A stretch of 64,000 nucleotides of DNA from CAZCTC01 sp964501335 (GTDB lineage: Bacteria; Chloroflexota; Anaerolineae; B4-G1; SLSP01). The DNA lies in the NCBI GenBank assembly GCA_964501335.1, contig CAZCTC010000023.1, positions 1 to 64,000 of the forward strand, written 5' to 3'. This document shows, one piece after another, positions 57,692-64,000 of the stretch. Position numbers and translations under genes: made by a program. Position 1 is the stretch's first letter, and each line of letters begins with the position of its first letter. The notes under the pieces were generated by a model. That model was not told the origin of the DNA and did no database searches. It saw only the letters and a list, made by a program, of their open reading frames with translations.

Positions 57692-60600
57692 ATGGAGCCA
57701 TCATCATTCCCCCCCTCAAACGAAACAGAGTGCCCGCAAAATTCTTTCACCCCACTTCCCGCCGAAAGAATCTTGGAAGCACTGGATGTTTTAATAGTTG
57801 TCATCGATTCCCGGGGCCGGATTGTGGATCTCAACCAGGCAGTCGAACAAAAAACCGGCTATGCCCGGCAGAATTTAATTGGGAATTATGTCTGGGAAAG
57901 CCTCTTGTGGAAAAACCTGCCCCCATCTCCGCGTCTGGAAGCGATGCAAGCCGCCCTGACAGATCCCCTTTCCGCAACCATCTTCCCGGCTCAAATCACG
58001 CAGTATCTCGCGGGCCCCGGCGACCGCACCCTCATTCAATGGTCGATCCGCGCAGCCTTTGATGCCGATCAACATATCACCCACTACATCGGCACCGGCT
58101 TTGATATCACCCATCAACATGAATCCGAAACCGTCCTGCGCCGCCAAAATCAGGGACTGAGCCTCCTTACCCATGCCGCCCAGGCGCTCACCTCCAGCCT
58201 GGAAATGGATCGGGTCATGGCTTCTATCCTGGATGAAACCTGCCAGATCCTCGATGTTCTGGCCTGTTCAATCTGGCTGCTCAATGAAGAAACCGGTCAA
58301 CTGGTCTGTGAACAGGCCAGCGGGCCGCAAAATGAACAGGTCCGCGGGTGGAAACTGGATCCCGGGGTAGGCATCGCCGGATGGGTCGTCGAACATGGAC
58401 AAAGCCTGATTGTGGCCGATGCCCAAAACAACATCTACTATTTTCCCAATGTGGGAATCCACACTGGATTGGATCTCCGCTCTATCCTCTGTGTCCCCTT
58501 GCGCGGAAAACATAAAATCATCGGCGTGCTGCAAGTCATGGATCGTACCGTAGGGCGTTTCGATGCCACTGACATGTCTTTAATGGAATCCCTGGCCGCC
58601 TCCGCCTCCGCCGCCATTGAAAATGCCCGCCTCTTCGCCGAAACTCACCAACGGGCCCATCAAATGGCCACGCTTAACCGCATCGTCCAGCAACTCAATG
58701 CGGCTCTGAGCACCACCGATATCTTCAAGGTTTTGGCAACCGAATTGACGGCCTTGATCCCATGCGACCAGAGTTGGGTCGGTCTGCTGGACTCAACCCA
58801 CGAAGCCCTGATCCTGCATTTTCTGGAAAACCAACCCGATCTCAACGCCGGCCTGCGCTGGCCGCTGGATCTGGCCTCCTGGGGTAAAAATCTGCTGCAA
58901 GGGGAAATTTCGCTCACCCCGGAACTTCTCCAAAATGCCGATTTCCCCTACGATCGCTGGCTCTATGCAGCCGGCCACCGTTCGCAACTGATCGCTCCGC
59001 TGCAACTCGGAGAACGCATTATCGGGGCCTTGATCCTGGCCGCTACCCGAACTACGGCTTATCTGGAATCCGATCGCCAATTGATCCATCAACTGGCCGG
59101 CACAGTAGCCGCCGCCCTGAACAATGCGCTGCTTTTTGAAGAAACCGAACGATTGAAAACGTTCAACGAACAAATCGTGCAAAACATGGATGAAGGGATC
59201 TTGATCTGTAACGATCTGGGGCAGATCACCTTCGTCAATCCCAAGATGGCCGAAATCCTGGAAACCTCCCCCGATTCTCTGATCGAGCAATATTGGGAAT
59301 CGCTCCTGCCGCCGCAAGATCTGGCCCAGGTACGTCCCGAAATCCTCGTGCGCCCCCCCCTGCGCACCGGCTATTACGAAACCAATCTAAAAACCTCCCG
59401 GGGAACCCTCCTGCCCATCCAGGTCAATGCCACGCCCCTCACAGCGACCTCCGCCCCTGGCGGAGTCTTATCGGTCATCACCAACCTGGCCCCCCGCCGG
59501 CAGGCGGAAGCCGCAGTTCAGGCCATCTTTAAAGGCACCGCCGCCACCGTCGGACGCGCCTTCTTTGAATCTCTGGTCATGGAACTGGCTACCGTATTAC
59601 AGGTTCGAGCGTCCTTCATAACACTCCCCATCTCTATAGAAACCGGCGATTTACAAACGATCACCATCTGCCTGGACCGTACCATCATCCCCAATCGCCG
59701 TTATAACTGGGCCGGTGCTCCCTCCGAATTTATGTTCAAAACCGGGCAACCTTTTTATACCGATAATCTCAAAGCCCATTTCTCATGGTCCTTATTGTCT
59801 GAGGAAATCGACGCCCAAAGTTTTATGGGAATTCCCCTCTTTTCAGCAGAAGGGAAACCGCTGGGAATGCTGGTCATTACCCATGATAAGCCCATTAGCG
59901 ATCCGGCCCTGGCCCACACGTTGCTCTCGATCTTCGCCGCCCGCGTAGGCGTGGAACTGGAACGCATGGCCGCAGAAGAAGCCCTGCAGGCCAGTGAATT
60001 GCGCTATCAGGGAATCATCGAAGATCAGCTGGAAGTCGTTGTCCGCTTTACCCTTGACGGCAAATTGACCTTTGCCAACCGGGCTGCCTGTGAATGTTTC
60101 GGGTTGGACCCGGAAATGCTCGCCGCCTACGATTACCGCGAAACAGTACCCGAAACTTCCCGCGAATTCCTGCACCAGCAACTCCTCGCCTTAACCCCCG
60201 ACAATCCGGTGTTGATCGGAGAAAATGTCAATATCGATGCCCGGGGTGATCACCGTTGGATGCGCTGGTCCAACCGGGCTATCTTCAACGACCGGGGAGA
60301 AATCGTCGAAATTCAATCGCTGGCCCTGGATATCAGCGACCGCAAACAAATGGAAGAAGCGCTCCGGGAATCCGAAGAGCAATATCGCCTGATGTTTGAA
60401 ACCATGCTCAACGGTTTCTCTCTCCATGAAATGATCTTCGATGAAAATGGCCGGCCCAGCGACTACCGCTTCCTGGCCATCAACCCCGCCTTTGAAAAAT
60501 TCACCGGCATTTCGCCCGATCGCGCGATCGGACATCTCATGTCGGAAATAATTCCCGACCTGGACCCCATCTTCCTGGAAAATTACGGCCGGGTAGCCAT

Positions 60601-62962
60601 AACCGGCATGCCCTTCCATTTTGAAGCTTATGTTCCCCAATTGGGACGCCACTACGAAATCAATGCGTACAGGCCCAAACCCGGTCACTTCGCCACCATC
60701 TTCAGCGATGTCACCCAACGGGTTAAAATGTTCGAGGCTTTACAGGCTTCAGAAGAACAGCTCTCCCAAATCGTCGAAACCACCCCGGCCGGCATTATCA
60801 AATTCGACATCCATGGCCGGATTATCTTTGCCAATTCAGCGGCAGAAACCATCCTGGAACTGCAGCGCAACGACCTGCTGGGCCAGACTTACTACGATGG
60901 ACAATGGGAAATTACCACCCTCAACGGTGAGCCCTTCCCGGAAAGCCGGATGCCCTTCGTTCAAGTCCTGCAAACAGGAATCCCCGTCCACAATATAGAA
61001 TTCTGTGTCCAACGGTCTCAAGGGCACCCGATCTTCCTTTCCGTTAACGCCGCTCCCTTGAAAGATGCCGAGGGAAAACTGACCGGCGTCCTGGCCGTGC
61101 TCAGCGACATCACCGAAACCCGCCGGACCGTGGAAACATTGCACATCTCCGAAGAAAAATTCCGCCGCATCGTCGAAACCGCCCGCGAAGGGATCTGGAC
61201 TCTCGACAAGACCGGCCGCACCAACTTTGTCAATCATCAGGTAATCGAATTGTTAGGCTACCAGCCGGAAGAAATCCTGGGCCGCCCCTTCTTCCATTTC
61301 GTTCCGGAAGAGGATCGTCCGGATTTCGCTCACGACCCGCAGCATGCCCCCCGGATCGCCTCAGGAAAATTCGAACAACGACTGCTGCGCGCCGACGGCA
61401 GCGAAATCTGGGGGTGGGTTTCCTCCACAGGCATCCGAGATGAACAGGGTCATTTTAACGGCATGATCGCCATGATCACCGATATGACTGAATACCGTCA
61501 GGCCCTGGAAAACGTGCGCCAGTCCGAACAAAAATTCCGCACACTCTTCGACTCAGTCGCCGACGCCCTCTATATTTTCGATAGCCGGGGACACTTCCTG
61601 GAAGTCAATCAGGTCGCCTGCGAACAGTTGGGCTACACCCACGAAGAGATGCTGAAACTCTCCCTCTTTGACATCAACGATCCCCAGGCCCAGACCAACA
61701 CGACCAACCGTTTAAACCGTGTCCTCAGCCAGGGACGGATCTTTGCCGAAACCGTTCACATCCGGCGCGACGGCACCCGGATCCCGGTAGAAATCAACAG
61801 CCGCACGCTGCTCTACGAAAACCAGCTGGCGATCTTCAGCAGTGCGCGGAATATCACCGAACGCAAGCTGGCCGAAGCCGCCATGCAGGAACAGGAAGCC
61901 CAATACCGCATCGTCATTCAGACAGCTCTCGATGGTTTTGTGGCACTCTCCACCCAGGGCCGCATCCTCGACCTCAATGATTCCTTTGCCCAGATGACCG
62001 GCTACAATCGGCGAGAACTGACCGGCATGAACATTCACAATCTGGACAATGGCATGACGCTCGAAACCCTCCACCGAAAGATAGAAAAAATCATCACGGT
62101 AGGTCAGGATCTCTTTGAAACCCGGTTGAAATGCAAAGATGGACACGAAATCGATGTCGAAGTCAGCGCTCACTACATGAAAACCCAAAGCCAGGGGCTC
62201 CTGTTCTGTTTTGTGCGCAACATCAGCGAACGCAAACGCAACCAGGAAATTCTTCTGCGCACCGAACGTCTGGCCGGTATGGGACGGATGGCCGCCGCCC
62301 TGGCCCACGAGATCAACAATCCTCTGCAATCGATCGGCAGCAGCATGGAACTGGTCCTGGACTTCCCCCTGCCAGAAACCGAAAAAGCCGAATACCTTCA
62401 CAATGTCCGCACCGAAATCGATCGGCTGAAAACCCTCACCCACCGCATTCTGGATTTTGCCCGCCCGCCGCGACTGGAACGCCATATGGTCCAGGTCACC
62501 GACATCCTGCAAACAACGCTGGCCTTCGCCGGCAAACAACTCCAGCACAGTCGGATTCAAATTTCCACCGACTTGGCCGCCGATCTGCCTCAGATCTCCG
62601 GAGCTTCCGCTTCATTGTCCCAGGTCTTCCTCAACCTGATCCTCAATGCCGCCGAAGCCATGCCCGAGGGCGGTCAACTGCTCATCTCCGCCCGGGCCGA
62701 AGAAGAGCAAATCCGCATCACTTTCACAGACTCCGGTCCCGGACTGACCTACGATGTCCAACAACAGATTTTCGAACCCTTCTTTACGACAAAAACCGAC
62801 GGAACCGGCCTGGGAATTCCGATCAGTCATAGCATCATTCAACAACACGGAGGAAAATTGCTCGCCGAAAATGCTCCCTCAGGCGGAGCCTGCTTTATCA
62901 TCCTGCTCCCCATCGCCCCCCCCCTTATGACCCTGTCTGAAGAAGACATAGCTTTATTATGA
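57692..62962 (+). CDS. Giant cytosolic PAS/GAF histidine kinase
   Basis: 1756 residues without membrane helices. Order: PAS (about 25-145), GAF (165-315), GAF (325-475), PAS (485-605), GAF (610-765), then PAS domains at about 770-890, 895-1010, 1015-1145, 1150-1270, 1275-1400 and 1405-1525, HisKA (His in ALAHEINNPLQSI) and HATPase_c (NLILNAAEAMPEGG, TDSGPGL, GTGLGIP). The kinase core is of the NtrB-like group. The start has no strong ribosome site. The likely partner is the regulator gene that follows after a 209-base repeat region. Confidence 0.93.
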   Translation: MEPSSFPPSNETECPQNSFTPLPAERILEALDVLIVVIDSRGRIVDLNQAVEQKTGYARQNLIGNYVWESLLWKNLPPSPRLEAMQAALTDPLSATIFPAQITQYLAGPGDRTLIQWSIRAAFDADQHITHYIGTGFDITHQHESETVLRRQNQGLSLLTHAAQALTSSLEMDRVMASILDETCQILDVLACSIWLLNEETGQLVCEQASGPQNEQVRGWKLDPGVGIAGWVVEHGQSLIVADAQNNIYYFPNVGIHTGLDLRSILCVPLRGKHKIIGVLQVMDRTVGRFDATDMSLMESLAASASAAIENARLFAETHQRAHQMATLNRIVQQLNAALSTTDIFKVLATELTALIPCDQSWVGLLDSTHEALILHFLENQPDLNAGLRWPLDLASWGKNLLQGEISLTPELLQNADFPYDRWLYAAGHRSQLIAPLQLGERIIGALILAATRTTAYLESDRQLIHQLAGTVAAALNNALLFEETERLKTFNEQIVQNMDEGILICNDLGQITFVNPKMAEILETSPDSLIEQYWESLLPPQDLAQVRPEILVRPPLRTGYYETNLKTSRGTLLPIQVNATPLTATSAPGGVLSVITNLAPRRQAEAAVQAIFKGTAATVGRAFFESLVMELATVLQVRASFITLPISIETGDLQTITICLDRTIIPNRRYNWAGAPSEFMFKTGQPFYTDNLKAHFSWSLLSEEIDAQSFMGIPLFSAEGKPLGMLVITHDKPISDPALAHTLLSIFAARVGVELERMAAEEALQASELRYQGIIEDQLEVVVRFTLDGKLTFANRAACECFGLDPEMLAAYDYRETVPETSREFLHQQLLALTPDNPVLIGENVNIDARGDHRWMRWSNRAIFNDRGEIVEIQSLALDISDRKQMEEALRESEEQYRLMFETMLNGFSLHEMIFDENGRPSDYRFLAINPAFEKFTGISPDRAIGHLMSEIIPDLDPIFLENYGRVAITGMPFHFEAYVPQLGRHYEINAYRPKPGHFATIFSDVTQRVKMFEALQASEEQLSQIVETTPAGIIKFDIHGRIIFANSAAETILELQRNDLLGQTYYDGQWEITTLNGEPFPESRMPFVQVLQTGIPVHNIEFCVQRSQGHPIFLSVNAAPLKDAEGKLTGVLAVLSDITETRRTVETLHISEEKFRRIVETAREGIWTLDKTGRTNFVNHQVIELLGYQPEEILGRPFFHFVPEEDRPDFAHDPQHAPRIASGKFEQRLLRADGSEIWGWVSSTGIRDEQGHFNGMIAMITDMTEYRQALENVRQSEQKFRTLFDSVADALYIFDSRGHFLEVNQVACEQLGYTHEEMLKLSLFDINDPQAQTNTTNRLNRVLSQGRIFAETVHIRRDGTRIPVEINSRTLLYENQLAIFSSARNITERKLAEAAMQEQEAQYRIVIQTALDGFVALSTQGRILDLNDSFAQMTGYNRRELTGMNIHNLDNGMTLETLHRKIEKIITVGQDLFETRLKCKDGHEIDVEVSAHYMKTQSQGLLFCFVRNISERKRNQEILLRTERLAGMGRMAAALAHEINNPLQSIGSSMELVLDFPLPETEKAEYLHNVRTEIDRLKTLTHRILDFARPPRLERHMVQVTDILQTTLAFAGKQLQHSRIQISTDLAADLPQISGASASLSQVFLNLILNAAEAMPEGGQLLISARAEEEQIRITFTDSGPGLTYDVQQQIFEPFFTTKTDGTGLGIPISHSIIQQHGGKLLAENAPSGGACFIILLPIAPPLMTLSEEDIALL

Positions 62963-62976
62963 GTTCGAAAAAAGCT

Positions 62977-62998
62977 GTATTTTTGCGCGCAAAAATAC
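62977..62998. repeat. Loopless palindrome
   Basis: GTATTTTTGCGCGCAAAAAT followed by AC is self-complementary over 22 bases; it looks like a palindrome of the class that has lost its loop. Confidence 0.75.
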
Positions 62999-63002
62999 CA
63001 AT

Positions 63003-63156
63003 AAAAAATCGACCTGTGCGGTTAGGCTGAGAAAAAAGCCCATATTTTCGGCGGCTTTCTGAAGCCGCCGAAAATATGAATAAAAATAATTCTCTCTGCC
63101 TGCTTCGCACGACGCGGCGATTCTCAGCGGGAAGGTACCAGTTGCGGGACGCTAAA
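63003..63156 (-). repeat. Full-length composite element, reverse orientation
   Basis: Read on the minus strand: TTTAGCGTCCCGCAACTGG, GGGAA/CGCTGAGAATCGC, GTCGTGCGAAGCAGGCAGAG, T-rich spacer, palindrome (63041-63057 with 63062-63078, 17 bp, CATATTTTCGGCGGCTT, plus-strand loop TCTG), GGGCTTTTTTCTC, CTAACCGCACAGGTCGA. This is the most complete copy and defines both ends. Confidence 0.8.
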
Positions 63157-63171
63157 TAGAAAGTTGCATTC

Positions 63172-63993
63172 ATGATCACTATGAAAATCACAGAAAAGAC
63201 CAGACTGAACACCGCTCATATTTTAGTCGTCGACGACGAAACCACAGCCCGTGGAGCCATCGCTCGCGCCCTGCAATTGAGCGGTTATCAGGTCCAGGAA
63301 GCCGATTCCGGCGAAGAAGCCCTCCAATATCTCAATGCCCAACCTTACGATGTCATGCTGCTCGATCTCCGCATGCCCGGAATTGACGGCGTCACCGTCA
63401 TGCGCCATATCCGCGCCGAACATCCCCACACCACCGTCATCGTCTTGACCGGTTATGCCACCCTGGAAAGCGCCATCGAAGCCGTCAAGGTAGGGGCGGC
63501 CGATTACTTGATGAAACCTTGCAGCATCCGGGAAATCATCACCGCCGTGGAAAATGCCCATCAACGCCGCCAGGAACCGCGCCTGAGACAACAACTTATT
63601 GAAGTCATGCAAGAAGCCCTGGGAGCCCTGCAAACCCCCGCCCCGCCGCCCGTCGTCACGACAACACCACCATCCCATACCCCCAGCCCCTTACAACTGG
63701 ATTCCGCCCGTCAGCAGCTTCTCTGGAACCCTATGAACAACACTGCCCCCCTCTCCGTCGAACTGACGACGCACGAAACAACCCTGCTTACCTACCAAAT
63801 GGAACATCCCAACGCCATCCTCACCTGCAATGAACTCGCGACGGTGCTGGGATATGAGCAAATCGCAGCCTGGGAAGCCCAGGAGATCGTGCGTCCGCAT
63901 ATCTCCCGCCTCCGCCAAAAAATCCGCCGGCTCACCCCCGAAGAAATTATCTTCACCATCCGCGGCAAAGGCTACCGCTTCAACCTCCCCTGA
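63172..63993 (+). CDS. Response regulator with winged-helix output
   Basis: 273 residues: receiver domain (about 14-130; VVDDETT, Asp in LLDLRMPG near 65, Lys in YLMKPCS), a Pro-rich linker (about 158-180) and an OmpR-type winged helix (about 185-272) ending IIFTIRGKGYRFNLP, the typical wing. The receiver resembles NtrC-type ones. Two in-frame ATGs (63172 and 63181) exist with no clear ribosome site. It follows the 1756-residue kinase and is probably its target. Confidence 0.88.
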   Translation: MITMKITEKTRLNTAHILVVDDETTARGAIARALQLSGYQVQEADSGEEALQYLNAQPYDVMLLDLRMPGIDGVTVMRHIRAEHPHTTVIVLTGYATLESAIEAVKVGAADYLMKPCSIREIITAVENAHQRRQEPRLRQQLIEVMQEALGALQTPAPPPVVTTTPPSHTPSPLQLDSARQQLLWNPMNNTAPLSVELTTHETTLLTYQMEHPNAILTCNELATVLGYEQIAAWEAQEIVRPHISRLRQKIRRLTPEEIIFTIRGKGYRFNLP

Positions 63994-64000
63994 CGAAGAA

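Overview
The window is high-GC bacterial DNA, most likely from a Chloroflexota (Anaerolineae-like) genome. This is inferred from gene content, not from a marker gene: very long GAF/PAS-array histidine kinases, cell-surface proteins with TPTPTP linkers, a MoeA-PBP fusion, a bacterial translin, a mevalonate entry cluster with a DUF35 partner, and intergenic DNA packed with palindromes. About 50 protein genes are supported. I see no rRNA, tRNA, CRISPR array or phage. A 100-N assembly gap lies at 19868-19967.

Layout. 373-3021 (minus): a Tat-exported ATC-hydrolase-family protein followed by an ABC-2 exporter. 3417-7602 (minus): a P-type cation ATPase of Na/K-pump-like type with two RCK/TrkA proteins, preceded by a strong promoter and an attenuator-like leader. 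7603-8949: 1.3 kb of repeats only. 8950-11184 (plus): RecD2 helicase. 11689-15176 (minus): three tandem membrane metallophosphoesterase paralogues. 15619-19569 (plus): PAP2 phosphatase, AIM24 protein, 2-hydroxyacid dehydrogenase and patatin phospholipase. 20103-22222 (minus): small protein, GerW-like, PgeF, YggT. 22385-29932 (plus): MoeA-PBP, a TP-linker surface protein, an FAD oxidoreductase, a NarL-type regulator with its kinase, and the primary sigma factor.

30011-51655 is all minus strand. It holds Sua5; a group with a Cas4-like small membrane protein, translin, DUF3467 and SSB; cell-wall enzymes (M23 fusion and amidase); then a block at 35850-49637 that joins a DUF4388 protein, a Ras-like GTPase, two alpha/beta hydrolases (one without its nucleophile serine), a V4R domain protein, a left-handed beta-helix protein, an acyl-ACP-reductase-like enzyme, a REC-GGDEF protein, a 2110-residue kinase with eight GAF domains and a single-domain REC. 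RecN follows. 51928-55995 (plus) is the HMG-CoA reductase, HMG-CoA synthase, thiolase and DUF35 cluster. 56200-63993 (plus) holds two more histidine kinases and a REC-winged-helix regulator.

The two strongest leads are the GTPase/phosphorelay/lipid-enzyme block and a family of composite intergenic palindromic elements. The central hairpins of these elements keep their shape while the stem sequence changes, and they have T-rich 5' arms and A-rich 3' arms, the reverse of an intrinsic terminator.
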